The notes beneath the pieces were generated by a model. The model made no database searches. It was not told where the DNA came from and worked only from the letters and a program-made list of their open reading frames with translations. Positions 16,881 through 26,093 of a stretch of 64,000 nucleotides of DNA are shown here, piece by piece (within the stretch, counting starts at the first letter, position 1; each line of letters begins with the position of its first letter). A program made the translations under genes and the position numbers. Source of the stretch: an uncultured Bacteroidales bacterium (GTDB lineage: Bacteria > Bacteroidota > Bacteroidia > Bacteroidales > Muribaculaceae). The stretch covers positions 1 to 64,000 of the forward strand of contig CACYSG010000004.1 in the NCBI GenBank assembly GCA_902776955.1. The letters are read 5' to 3'.

Positions 16881-19800
16881 ATGGAAAAAGCAAAACATTT
16901 AACTCCCCCCTTGGGCCGATGGCTCTTGGCGCTGTTGCTGGTGATGTTCACATCGCTGGCGACGCATGCAGCCGAGGCCTATGCTTGTTCCTCGAATGAG
17001 AACGCGGTGCTAACATTCTATTACGACAACTATCGCAGTTCACGCTCGGGAACGACCTATGACCTGAATACGGGCGACAATTGGCCGGAGTGGCACAGCA
17101 TCAGTCAGTATGTTGTTTTTGTGGAGTTTGACGAGTCTTTTGTCAATGCGCGTCCCACATCGACTTACCGCTGGTTTTACGAGATGACAATCCTCAGGAA
17201 CATAGCTCATCTGGATTACCTTAACACCGTTGACGTGACAGATATGGGTTTCATGTTCGGTGATTGCGCCAAATTGGAGAGCCTTGATTTGAGTCATTTC
17301 AAGACCAACAAGGTGACAAATATGACCTGTATGTTTTATGGCTGCACAAGTTTAACAAACATTGACCTGAGAAGTTTCAGCACAGAACACACGTCGACAT
17401 TGGGTAGCATGTTCCAGGGTTGCACGGCTCTGGAAACCCTTAACCTGAATGGCTTCACTATCGGTCGGGTAGTAGGCCAACAAACGGTCATGAAGGGAAT
17501 GTTCAGTAATTGCCCCAACTTGACAACCATTTATGCTCAAGACTGGAATATGGACAATGTCTACGATCATGGTGAGCCTATGTTTACGGGTTGCACCAGC
17601 CTGTTGGGTGAAAGGGGAACGACCTTTGCTCAAGGCGGCAATAATTCTTTCTATGCCCGTATTGACGAAGCTCCCGAGCGCCCGGGCTACTTCAGTTCCT
17701 GGAAAGAGCCCTATGCCTGCTACACGTCTGACAACACGACGCTGACGTTTTATTACGACGGCTATCGCGATTCCCGCTGGGGCACGACCTATGACTTGAA
17801 CAAGAGCTTCTATACCCCACAATGGTACAATGACAGCACCAATTATAATGTGACCCAGGTGGTCTTTGACCCGTCTTTTGCCGATGCCCGCCCGACGACC
17901 ACCAAAAGTTGGTTTGACAGCATGCTTCAACTTCAATCTATCACGGGAATGGAGTACCTGAACACGAGTGCTGTAACCAATATGAACTCTATGTTCGGGA
18001 TGTGCTGTAATTTGTCAAGCATTGACTTGAGCCACTTCAACACGTCTAATGTTACCAGCATGTTATACATGTTTGCCGATTGCTTCTGTTTAAGAAGTCT
18101 TGACCTGAGCAGTTTCAATACGGCGAACGTGACAGACATGTATTGGATGTTCTCTTGCTGCGGAGAGCTGACTACCATCTATGTTGGCGACGATTGGAGC
18201 ACTGCAGCTGTGACCAATTCCGAGGGAATGTTCGACTACTGTATCAGCCTGGTGGGCGAGCAAGGCACCTGCTACGATGAAGATAATCCGTGTGACAAGA
18301 CTTACGCACATGTCGATGGTGGCCCGAGCAACCCGGGCTATCTGTCCTTGAAGCCCGAGGCCTATGCCTGCTACACGTCTGACAACACGACGCTAACGTT
18401 CTACTATGACGGTTATCGCAACTCCCGCGCGGGCATGAAGTTTGACTTGAATACGGGTGCAGAGCAACCCAGATGGAATATGTTGAGTTTCGTCTATTCC
18501 AATGTGACACAAGTGGTCTTTGACGGTTCGTTTATAGACGCTCGCCCGACGAGTACTAGCTATTGGTTTGAACGTATGGAGAACCTTCAATCTATTAAAA
18601 AAATCTTCTGCTTGAAGACCAGCGAGGTTACCAATATGAGTTATATGTTTGCACACTGCTCTGCTTTGACGAGCCTTGACGTTAGTCAATTCGATGTAGG
18701 TAAAGTGACTGACATGCAATACATGTTCTTTGACTGTACGGGTTTGACAAATCTGGAATTGTTCTATTACGATAGTTATAACGTGACAAACATGCGTGGC
18801 ATGTTCGTGGGCTGCTCTGGTCTGACAAGCCTTAACGTGAACCATTTAGTCACAGAGAACGTGACCGACATGATCAGCATGTTCTCGAGCTGCTCAAGTC
18901 TGACGAGCCTTGACTTGAGTCACTTCAACACGGCCAATGTGACCAGTATGCAATCGATGTTCAATGGCTGCACTGGTTTGACGAGCCTTGACTTGTCCAA
19001 CTGGAACACGGCCAACGTGACCAACATGAGCAACATGTTCAAGGGCTGTTCAGGCTTGACGAACCTTGACTTGGGTGACTTCAACACAGCCAACGTAACC
19101 ACCATGCGGTTCATGTTCTCTGGTTGCTCTGGCTTGACGAGCCTTGACTTGAGCAGTTGGAACACGGCCAATGTGACCGACATGGGCCACATGTTCCAGG
19201 GCTGTTCTGGCTTGAACAATCTTGACTTGAGTCACTCCAACACGGCTAATGTGACTGATATGACGTACATGTTCCAGGGCTGCTCTGGTTTGACAAGCCT
19301 TGACTTGAGCGGTTTCAGAACAGGGAAAGTAACCACTATGATGGGAATGTTCGAAGACTGCTCAGGTTTGTTGAGCCTTAATTTGAGATATTTTGAAACA
19401 CCCAATGTGGCCAAATTGGGTTACATGTTCCAAAACTGCTCCAATTTGACCACCATTTATGCTGAAACCCAGTGGAATACTGCGGCTTCGACGGTAAACA
19501 CAAATATGTTCTATAACTGCACCAGTCTTGTGGGCGGTAAGGGCACGGTCTTTGTTCCCACTCATGTGGGCAAAGAATACGCCCACATCGACGGCGGCCC
19601 GAGTGACCCAGGCTACTTCACTGGCCCCGAGGCCTATGCTGTCTTTACGCCGGGGAACAAGACGCTTACGTTCTATTGCGACTTCGAACGCAGTTCCCGC
19701 GAGGGCACGTCCTATAGCATGAACATAAACGATAACACTCCTGATTGGTGCGTAGAACACAGAAATGATGTGGAACGGGTGGTCTTTAACCGGTCTTTTG

Positions 19801-20393
19801 CCAATGCGCGACCGACGACCACTGCCAGTTGGTTCAATCTTATGGTTAACCTCCAAGTTATCAATGGTATGAACTATTTGAACACCAGTGAGGTGACCTC
19901 TATGCATGCTATGTTTCGGGGCTGCACGAGCTTGACGAGCGTTGACTTGAGCGGTTTCAGAACAGACAACTTGCGCGAGACGACTTATATGTTCTGGAAT
20001 TGTACCAACCTGACCACGATCTATGGCAGTGGCGATTGGAACAACGCATCTATCTCATCTTATGCGAATATGTTCAAAAGGTGCACCAGCCTGGTGGGTG
20101 GCCAGGGCACTACCTACGATAACAGTCAAACTGGCATAAGCTATGCCCGCATCGACGGCGGCCCCAGCAACCCGGGCTACTTCACCGAGAAGCCCAATTT
20201 CCAGCCCGGCGACGTGAACGGTGATGATAACATCAACATCACTGATGTGACGATGCTTCTCTCGCTTGAGATTAATTCCGGGGAAGACATTGCCGCATCG
20301 ACGTTGCCCGCTGGCGACGTGAACGGCGACGGCATCATCAACATCACCGACGTGACCATGTTGATTAGCCAAACACTCAACACCGCCAAATAA
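16881..20393 (+). CDS. BspA-like leucine-rich-repeat surface protein (DUF285) with dockerin-like C-terminus
   Basis: An 1170-aa secreted protein. After a signal peptide (about 1-30) come four modules, each opening with an AYAC..TLTFYYD..YR-SR..T-YDLN segment (starts near residues 31, 275, 491 and 914) and continuing with DUF285 repeats of the form LDLSxFNTxNVTxMxxMFxGCxxL (about 23 aa). Counting the MF-xx-C motif gives 5, 4, 12 and 3 repeats per module, so module 3 is expanded; within 18840-19400 the DNA copies are nearly identical. Most modules end in a GGPSxPGYF-like cap. Residues about 1109-1170 form a dockerin-like pair (GDVNGDDNINITDVTMLLS and GDVNGDGIINITDVTMLIS). Likely a surface-exposed adhesin or binding protein. 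Confidence 0.9.
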   Translation: MEKAKHLTPPLGRWLLALLLVMFTSLATHAAEAYACSSNENAVLTFYYDNYRSSRSGTTYDLNTGDNWPEWHSISQYVVFVEFDESFVNARPTSTYRWFYEMTILRNIAHLDYLNTVDVTDMGFMFGDCAKLESLDLSHFKTNKVTNMTCMFYGCTSLTNIDLRSFSTEHTSTLGSMFQGCTALETLNLNGFTIGRVVGQQTVMKGMFSNCPNLTTIYAQDWNMDNVYDHGEPMFTGCTSLLGERGTTFAQGGNNSFYARIDEAPERPGYFSSWKEPYACYTSDNTTLTFYYDGYRDSRWGTTYDLNKSFYTPQWYNDSTNYNVTQVVFDPSFADARPTTTKSWFDSMLQLQSITGMEYLNTSAVTNMNSMFGMCCNLSSIDLSHFNTSNVTSMLYMFADCFCLRSLDLSSFNTANVTDMYWMFSCCGELTTIYVGDDWSTAAVTNSEGMFDYCISLVGEQGTCYDEDNPCDKTYAHVDGGPSNPGYLSLKPEAYACYTSDNTTLTFYYDGYRNSRAGMKFDLNTGAEQPRWNMLSFVYSNVTQVVFDGSFIDARPTSTSYWFERMENLQSIKKIFCLKTSEVTNMSYMFAHCSALTSLDVSQFDVGKVTDMQYMFFDCTGLTNLELFYYDSYNVTNMRGMFVGCSGLTSLNVNHLVTENVTDMISMFSSCSSLTSLDLSHFNTANVTSMQSMFNGCTGLTSLDLSNWNTANVTNMSNMFKGCSGLTNLDLGDFNTANVTTMRFMFSGCSGLTSLDLSSWNTANVTDMGHMFQGCSGLNNLDLSHSNTANVTDMTYMFQGCSGLTSLDLSGFRTGKVTTMMGMFEDCSGLLSLNLRYFETPNVAKLGYMFQNCSNLTTIYAETQWNTAASTVNTNMFYNCTSLVGGKGTVFVPTHVGKEYAHIDGGPSDPGYFTGPEAYAVFTPGNKTLTFYCDFERSSREGTSYSMNINDNTPDWCVEHRNDVERVVFNRSFANARPTTTASWFNLMVNLQVINGMNYLNTSEVTSMHAMFRGCTSLTSVDLSGFRTDNLRETTYMFWNCTNLTTIYGSGDWNNASISSYANMFKRCTSLVGGQGTTYDNSQTGISYARIDGGPSNPGYFTEKPNFQPGDVNGDDNINITDVTMLLSLEINSGEDIAASTLPAGDVNGDGIINITDVTMLISQTLNTAK

Positions 20394-20412
20394 CCCGCAC
20401 ACACTCATCGGC

Positions 20413-20482
20413 CCTCACGCTAAGGCGCGAAGACGCAAAGAAATTCAATAAGAACTTTGCGTCTTCGCGCCTTTGCGTGAGG
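20413..20482. repeat. Long inverted repeat between convergent genes (CGCAAAG family)
   Basis: 28-base arms 20413-20440 and 20455-20482 with one mismatch (core GGCGCGAAGACGCAAAG). A further related string GCGTCTTTGCGCCTTCGCGC lies at about 20640-20659. It sits between the convergent BspA-like and GH9 genes and could end transcripts from both sides. The rest of 20483-20634 holds GGGGACGGTT-type strings and a GCGGATGCC word (20619-20627). Confidence 0.8.
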
Positions 20483-20691
20483 TCGCCGCGATACAGCGTT
20501 AGCAATTTCGTCCAAAAGAACCGTCCCTCTGGACGAAAACGAGGGATACGGGGGGACGGTTTTGCAGTCCGAAAAATGCGCGCATTTTTCATCCAGCATA
20601 ACCGTCCCCTTGCTACGCGCGGATGCCCAAAATAACCTTTGCGTCTTTGCGCCTTCGCGCCTTAGCGTGGGACGGGGTGTCGGTGTTTGCG

Positions 20692-23220
20692 TTATGGCTG
20701 CTGGCTGGAGAGTAGGGTGGTGAGGGGGACGAAGGAATAGCCTCGCTTTTTGAGTTCCTTGATGAGGGCGGGCAGACGGTCGTAGAATTTTTCTATGCGA
20801 CGCTCGTCGGTGCCGAAGTGTATCATCAGCAGGTGGCCGTTCAGGGTCTTTTCCTTCTCGCAACGCATGATGCGGTCCCACAGCCAGCGGTTGTCGCGGT
20901 AGGGGTTGCCGCCCTCGATGCCGGGATAGGTGTAGTCCATGCTGCTGGCTGTGCCGGGCGAGAAGTTGATGAGTTGGAGGCCCATCTCGCGCGCCCATGC
21001 CGATATGGTGGCGTTGTGCCACTCATAGGGCGGAATGAACCACGGCGCATCCTGGGGCGTGATGCCGTATTTCGCCAGCTTGCCGTAACTCTTGATGATG
21101 TCGTCGCGGAACTCTTCCCTGAACACCAGCAGCGAGTCGCGTTTTTCCCAGGGGCAATACAGCAGGTGGCCATAGCTGTGACTGCCCACGTAGTGCCCGT
21201 CATCTACAAGGCGTTGCACCACGTCAGGATATAGGTCAAAGAACTGTCCCGTGAAGAAGAAAGCGCCCTTGATGCCCTGCTTCTTGAGCGTGGTGATGAT
21301 GCGCTCGGCACCGTCGGCACGGTCGTCGGCGGTGAAGACGAGGCAAATCTGCTTCTTGGACGCGTCACCGCGCACGATGGCCCCCTCGTCCCACTGGAAA
21401 TTGCCGCTCGCGTTCTTGCCTTCCTTCTCATAGAACGAGAAGGGGAACGTCAGCGACGCGGTGCCGTCCATCGTGGGCTCGTTGGTGCTGTAGTCGTGGG
21501 TGTTGTCGTGGAAGACGACGTCACCGGGCTGGAACAGGTCATAGGTGTTGCCCTCGATGTTGAGCATGTCGTCCGACAGGTTCACGCCCTTGAGGCTGTT
21601 GAAGATGGTGGCATACACGGGGCCGTCCACGAGTCCGCCCGTGGGCATGCCCACGCGTTCCATCACATAGTTGCTGTGCGGGGCATGGGGGTAGGTACCG
21701 CCACGGGGCAACTCCACAATCATACTTGTGCCCCACGGGTTGCAACCCAGCAGCCAGTCGCGCAGGGCACCCTCCATTTCCTCGAACTGGCGGTCGCCTG
21801 TCATCTGGCGATAGAGGATGCACTGGGTGAGCATCGCTGTGGTCAGGTTGTTGCTGCACCAGATGCCGGGCACGCCCCACAGGAAGGGGTTGCCCGTCTG
21901 CTCGGCACGTCCCTTGACGCGCTCGATGCCGGCCTTGATGTTGCGGATGAACTCGGCTTGCAGCCTCTTGTTTCCCTCGGCCAACTGGGCCACACGCACG
22001 TGCCCCATATTCATGAACGGGTACCACTGGTAGTGGCGCGCGCTGTCGGCGCCCATCCATGGGGTGACCGGTTCGCGGCGGCCATATTCCACGGCTTGGG
22101 TCAGATAAGTGCTGTCGCCGGTGGCATGAAAGAGTTCGATGGCTCCTAACTCCATGTCGTCCACCCAGTTGTCCTCCTCGTAGATGTAGGGCGAGACCAC
22201 GCTCACCGTCTGGGCGTTGCCGGGTTTGTCAAGGCCCACCTGGTAGGCGTCGGCGGCCTTGGCGGCGATTTTGGCGGCAAACTCGGGGTAGAACGGTGCC
22301 AATACCTCGGCGCCCAAGGAGAAATCGCTGGCGAATTTTCCCGCCGTGCTGGCTGCTCCCATCGTCGCGTTCATGTACTTGCCGCGCTGCTGCGGCTTGC
22401 CGTCGATGTAATAGACGGGGCGCCCGTTGTTAGGTCCCCAGCCGTAGTCGGCAGGGTCGTCCTTGGGCATCTTCATGCCGATGTGGTCGCGGTCGTCGGC
22501 AATCTGGTTATAGAGTTCGCCCTTGCTCGGGTTCATCTTGTCGAGCCAGGTGAGGCCCCAATAGATCTCGTCGATGATGTCGGGGATGCCGTTGGCACCC
22601 TTCAGACCATTGGCCTGATACTGGTCGCCGAAGGCCTGTGGACACTGCTGCCAGGCCAGCATCATCTGGTAGATGGCGTTGGCGCTCGTGGTGGTGTACT
22701 GCAGCAGGTCGGCCGCATCGTGCCAGCCGCCGCGCACGTCGATGTGCTGACCCTCTTTCTCGGGATGGTAGCGCACATAGGCATCCTTGACATGGCAACT
22801 GTCGCGCTGGAACGGGTTGAAGCCGCACCGCTGCTGGCGCATGTAGTTGAGCACAAAATCGGCCGTGCCGTCCCACACGCGGTTGTTGATGGGGAACACG
22901 GGCGACTCAATGCCGGCGGCCACGATGCGGTAGGCGCCATTGCCGTGGAAGTCGCTGAAGTCCAGCCGCCAGGTCGCCTGCATCTGTCCCCACGGCCCCA
23001 TTTGCCGTACGGCGGTCGAGCGATAGGCCGTCTGCCCCGTGAAGGCGTCGACCAGTTCAAATCCGTTGATTTGCACCTCTTCCTGACTCATGAGCACGGC
23101 TACCTTGGTCGCATCGGGCAGGTAGCCCAACTGGTTGATGCGTATCCATCCTGCCGCCTTGATCAGGCTCATGCCTGCCATCATGATGATGACCACTACC
23201 GTTATCAGTCGTCTGTTCAT
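20692..23220 (-). CDS. Glycoside hydrolase family 9 enzyme fused to a polysaccharide-deacetylase domain
   Basis: 842 aa, secreted (signal peptide about 1-22). An N-terminal CelD-type Ig-like domain (about 24-110, IRINQLGYLPDATKVAVL) precedes the GH9 alpha/alpha barrel (about 115-590). GH9 signatures: GGWHDAAD (Asp168 and Asp171, base residues), EDNWVDDMELGA, CNPWGTSMI, and NEPTMDG with Glu581 as likely general acid. Residues about 620-835 form a CE4-like deacetylase domain: FTADDRAD replaces the usual TFDDG, HSYGH (His679, His683) is the metal site, and MIHFG is the C-terminal motif. Probably cleaves a beta-glucan; the second domain may remove acetyl groups from the same polymer. Divergent from a dockerin-protein gene. 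Confidence 0.92.
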   Translation of the reverse strand: MNRRLITVVVIIMMAGMSLIKAAGWIRINQLGYLPDATKVAVLMSQEEVQINGFELVDAFTGQTAYRSTAVRQMGPWGQMQATWRLDFSDFHGNGAYRIVAAGIESPVFPINNRVWDGTADFVLNYMRQQRCGFNPFQRDSCHVKDAYVRYHPEKEGQHIDVRGGWHDAADLLQYTTTSANAIYQMMLAWQQCPQAFGDQYQANGLKGANGIPDIIDEIYWGLTWLDKMNPSKGELYNQIADDRDHIGMKMPKDDPADYGWGPNNGRPVYYIDGKPQQRGKYMNATMGAASTAGKFASDFSLGAEVLAPFYPEFAAKIAAKAADAYQVGLDKPGNAQTVSVVSPYIYEEDNWVDDMELGAIELFHATGDSTYLTQAVEYGRREPVTPWMGADSARHYQWYPFMNMGHVRVAQLAEGNKRLQAEFIRNIKAGIERVKGRAEQTGNPFLWGVPGIWCSNNLTTAMLTQCILYRQMTGDRQFEEMEGALRDWLLGCNPWGTSMIVELPRGGTYPHAPHSNYVMERVGMPTGGLVDGPVYATIFNSLKGVNLSDDMLNIEGNTYDLFQPGDVVFHDNTHDYSTNEPTMDGTASLTFPFSFYEKEGKNASGNFQWDEGAIVRGDASKKQICLVFTADDRADGAERIITTLKKQGIKGAFFFTGQFFDLYPDVVQRLVDDGHYVGSHSYGHLLYCPWEKRDSLLVFREEFRDDIIKSYGKLAKYGITPQDAPWFIPPYEWHNATISAWAREMGLQLINFSPGTASSMDYTYPGIEGGNPYRDNRWLWDRIMRCEKEKTLNGHLLMIHFGTDERRIEKFYDRLPALIKELKKRGYSFVPLTTLLSSQQP

Positions 23221-23274
23221 TTTGTCTATGGTTTTTAGGTTCGTTCGTTAGTGAGCGATTGAATTTTTGTATCA

Positions 23275-23282
23275 CAAAATTA
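23275..23282 (-). promoter_or_regulatory. Promoter -7 box of the GH9-deacetylase gene
   Basis: TAATTTTG on the minus strand (CAAAATTA on plus), a TAnnTTTG match 54 bp upstream of the ATG. The -33 element is unclear. Confidence 0.5.
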
Positions 23283-23326
23283 CAAAAATAAAACGTTTAC
23301 AAGGAATTAGCATACCGAAAAAGGTG

Positions 23327-23350
23327 AATTATGGAATTTTTTCCATAATT
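23327..23350. promoter_or_regulatory. Perfect palindrome between divergent promoters
   Basis: AATTATGGAA-TTTT-TTCCATAATT: ten-base perfect arms, 45 bp upstream of the GH9 -7 box and 36 bp upstream of the -7 box of the gene at 23503. No gene ends here, so an operator is more likely than a terminator. Confidence 0.55.
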
Positions 23351-23361
23351 TTGGAAAAAGA

Positions 23362-23393
23362 CTTGCTCATTAACTTTTTTTGACTTACTTTTG
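23362..23393 (+). promoter_or_regulatory. Promoter of the dockerin-like protein gene 23503
   Basis: -33 CTTG (23362-23365), 20-bp spacer, -7 TACTTTTG (23386-23393). The start would be near 23400, giving a leader of about 100 nt with a GCTTG/CAAGC hairpin. Confidence 0.7.
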
Positions 23394-23502
23394 CCACAAT
23401 TTGTGTGAAAACCATTGCTTGTAGGTCAAGCGATTGTGGGAATTGTTTTCCACCGATGACTTTTTTGTGATAATCATGTTAACCTGTCATATATTTTCGA
23501 TT

Positions 23503-24810
23503 ATGAGAAAAATTACGTTTTTTGCTTGTATGATGGTCGCTATTATTGCGTCGGCGCAATTTAGCGAGCCTGGTTTTTATCGTGTCCACAACGTCTTGTC
23601 TGATGACTACATCTGCATTAGGGGCACACATTATGAGAGAAGCACCAATCCTGATGCTTTCTGGCCTTGCATCAAGATGTTGAGTGACTCTGATCAGATT
23701 GCTGATCCCGGTTCAATCATCTACATTCCCGAGATGGGACAGACCAGCCTGTGCGCACAGGGTGTGAGCACCTATCTGCTCACCGGCCTGATGCTTGAGA
23801 TCTTACCCGCCCAAGTGATGGAGGGTGGACTGCCGACGTATATCGCCAAGACCCAGTACAACAATTTCCCGTGTATTTTCCGTGACTATGGCAACGGTTT
23901 GACCGCTGGCACGATCGAGGGTCCGGAGTCACACTGGTGGATTGAGCCTGTCAATGAGGGCTCGATGGACACCTCTTTCCTGGGTGTTAAGCCCATCAAT
24001 GAGGCCGTCTGTGACACCGACGGCTGGTACTGGACAACCATGTGCTGTGATTTCCCGTTCGTTCTCCCCGTTGACGGCGGTGTTGAGGGCGCTTACACCG
24101 TTAACGAGGTCAAGATGGGCTACGACAGCCTCTACTACGCTGCTCCCGTACAGCTGTGCGGACAGGGTGACACCGTTCCCGCTGCTACTCCCGTGCTGCT
24201 CAAGTGCAAGGCTGCCTATGCCAGTGGCAACAAGATCATCCCCGTTGCCTCCATTGCCAATCGCATGGCCATGCCCATCGTCAACGACCTGCTCATGGGT
24301 AACTACTTCAGTGTATTTAACAACCACTGCTCGTTCACCGACCTCACCGTGACCAAAGATTATTATCCCGCACAGGCCACTAAGGCCTCGGACGACAATC
24401 TCGCACTGGGCGTGGATGCCGAGGGTCGCCTGGGCTTCTATCCGATGCCCGAGGGTACCTATATGGCCGCCAACACCGCATGGCTGTCGATGAAGACTCT
24501 TGAACTCGAAGGCGTGACCGCCGTATATCTGGGCGAAGTTCCCGTTCAGGAACCCGATCCCATTGTTATTGCCAAGGGTGACATCAACGGTGACAACACG
24601 ATTAACATTACCGACGTGGGCCGTCTCATCAGTTTCGTGATTTCCGACCCGTCGAGCGAAGAGAAAGTTTCAGAAGACAACAGTGATGATGACCCCGACG
24701 GTGCCTTCATCATCGAGGCTGCCGACGTTAACGGCGACGGTCTGGTAAACATCACCGACGTAGGTCGTCTGATTTCCATTCTGCTGGATAACGCTGGCGT
24801 TGAACAATAA
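23503..24810 (+). CDS. Secreted protein of unknown function with dockerin-like C-terminus
   Basis: 435 aa. I start at 23503 (MRKITFFACMMVAIIASAQ) because this gives a clean signal peptide; the in-frame ATG at 23434 would add a non-signal extension. The mature N-terminus (FSEPGFYRVHNVLSDDYICIRG) resembles the opening of Bacteroidales surface proteins with a ricin-like or jelly-roll fold, but I do not recognise a catalytic domain. Residues about 360-435 form two dockerin-like calcium loops (GDINGDNTINITDVGRLIS and ADVNGDGLVNITDVGRLIS) separated by an acidic insert (about 388-408). Divergent from the GH9 enzyme, so possibly part of the same polysaccharide-related function. A terminator follows. 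Confidence 0.8.
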   Translation: MRKITFFACMMVAIIASAQFSEPGFYRVHNVLSDDYICIRGTHYERSTNPDAFWPCIKMLSDSDQIADPGSIIYIPEMGQTSLCAQGVSTYLLTGLMLEILPAQVMEGGLPTYIAKTQYNNFPCIFRDYGNGLTAGTIEGPESHWWIEPVNEGSMDTSFLGVKPINEAVCDTDGWYWTTMCCDFPFVLPVDGGVEGAYTVNEVKMGYDSLYYAAPVQLCGQGDTVPAATPVLLKCKAAYASGNKIIPVASIANRMAMPIVNDLLMGNYFSVFNNHCSFTDLTVTKDYYPAQATKASDDNLALGVDAEGRLGFYPMPEGTYMAANTAWLSMKTLELEGVTAVYLGEVPVQEPDPIVIAKGDINGDNTINITDVGRLISFVISDPSSEEKVSEDNSDDDPDGAFIIEAADVNGDGLVNITDVGRLISILLDNAGVEQ

Positions 24811-24853
24811 GCGATACCACCATCGGCAGGCGTAATACTGCTGCGTAATATAC

Positions 24854-24889
24854 AACGAGGTTGTGCCGTGACGGCGCAACCTCGTTTTT
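24854..24889 (+). terminator. Rho-independent terminator
   Basis: AACGAGGTTGTGCC and GGCGCAACCTCGTT arms followed by TTT; 43 bp after the stop at 24810. Confidence 0.9.
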
Positions 24890-24917
24890 GATGAATCTTT
24901 GATGGATGTGTGTGTCG

Positions 24918-25460
24918 TCAGAAGACCAGCAAGCCTGTAATGCCGGCCAGGATGATGACCAGGATGGGGTGGACACGCGTGAAATAAACGATGCAGAACG
25001 AGGCCACGCAGATGGCGATGGTAATTATGCGTTCGCTCATCTCATAGCCGAAGTTCTCGCTGTTCATCAGCAGCAAGGCGGCCGACGCGATAAGACCCAC
25101 GACAACAGGTCGCAGCCCCATGAAGGCCCCCTTGATGAAGGGGCTCTGGCGATGCCGCTCGATGTAGTGAGCGGCGATGAGCGTGAGGATGAACGGCGGT
25201 AGCACAACGGTCAGCGTCGTCACCAGCGACCCCAGCACGCTACCCGTGACCACATAGCCGATATAGGTGGCGCTGTTGATGCCGATGGGGCCCGGCGTCA
25301 TCTGCGAGATGGCGACGATGTCGGTGAACATCTGGCTCGTAATCCAGCCCGAGTCCACTACCTCGCGTTGGATAAGCGACAACATCGCATATCCGCCACC
25401 AAAGCCAAACAAGCCGATTTTCAGGTAGGCCCAGATGAGTTTCAGGTAATCCTCAAGCAT
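24918..25460 (-). CDS. Chromate-transporter-family (CHR) protein, second half-size subunit
   Basis: 180-aa integral membrane protein of the short-chain CHR family. The family signature FGFGGGYAMLSLIQREVV (about 16-33) is followed by SQMTPGPIGIN and several hydrophobic helices. Half-size CHR proteins are encoded as adjacent pairs, as here; the start overlaps the 3' end of the first subunit by 8 bp. Members are annotated as chromate transporters, but the physiological anion in gut Bacteroidales is not known. Confidence 0.9.
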   Translation of the reverse strand: MLEDYLKLIWAYLKIGLFGFGGGYAMLSLIQREVVDSGWITSQMFTDIVAISQMTPGPIGINSATYIGYVVTGSVLGSLVTTLTVVLPPFILTLIAAHYIERHRQSPFIKGAFMGLRPVVVGLIASAALLLMNSENFGYEMSERIITIAICVASFCIVYFTRVHPILVIILAGITGLLVF

Positions 25461-26082
25461 GGCAGTCCTCCTTTCCGTTTTCTACGTTTTCCACGTTCGC
25501 CCGTTTCTCTCCGTTTTCTCCGTTCTTTCCGTGATATCCGTTATAGATATAGAAGATGTACCCCCCGATAGCTCCCAGCACGATATAAATGATGGGATTG
25601 GAGATATAGGGAATCTTGCTGTAGATGAGCAATGCCACCGCCACAGGGATGGCGACCGTCTTCCAGTTGATGCCGGCAGCGCGGGCCGTAGTGAGCACCG
25701 GCGCGATAATCAGGGCGACAACGGCAGGACGGATACCCTTGAAAATGCGGCTCACGATGGGATTGTTCTTGATGGTGTCGGGGGTGAGGAAGATGGCAAT
25801 CGCGAGAATCATCAGGAACGACGGCAGGATGGTGCCGATAGCTGCACAGATGCTGCCCTTCACTCCCTTGAGGCGGTCACCAATGACGACACTGATGTTG
25901 ACGGCCAGGATGCCCGGCATCGACTGGGCCACAGCCAGCAGATCGAGGAATTCGTCTTCGGGAATCCACCGATGCTTCTCAACAATCTCGCGCTGGATAA
26001 TGCTGATCATTGCCCAACCGCCACCAAAGGTGAAGGCACCAATCTTGCTGAAAGTCAGGAACAGCTGCAGGTACAGACTCAT
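25453..26082 (-). CDS. Chromate-transporter-family (CHR) protein, first half-size subunit
   Basis: 209-aa membrane protein with the CHR signature FTFGGGWAMISIIQREIV (about 17-34) and AQSMPGILAVN. It forms a two-gene unit with the following gene (8-bp overlap), and the two probably make a heterodimer. The last approx. 30 residues (after YIFYIYNGY) are Asn/Gly/Glu/Lys-rich and are encoded by a degenerate 9-bp tandem repeat of the kind otherwise seen only between genes in this window, so the tail looks like a repeat that has been captured by the reading frame. Confidence 0.9.
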   Translation of the reverse strand: MSLYLQLFLTFSKIGAFTFGGGWAMISIIQREIVEKHRWIPEDEFLDLLAVAQSMPGILAVNISVVIGDRLKGVKGSICAAIGTILPSFLMILAIAIFLTPDTIKNNPIVSRIFKGIRPAVVALIIAPVLTTARAAGINWKTVAIPVAVALLIYSKIPYISNPIIYIVLGAIGGYIFYIYNGYHGKNGENGEKRANVENVENGKEDCHA

Positions 26083-26093
26083 ACGAGAGAAGA

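Noticed and set aside
24918..26082. Chromate resistance determinant
   Set aside because: CHR-family membership is clear, but nothing in the sequence or neighbours shows chromate as substrate.
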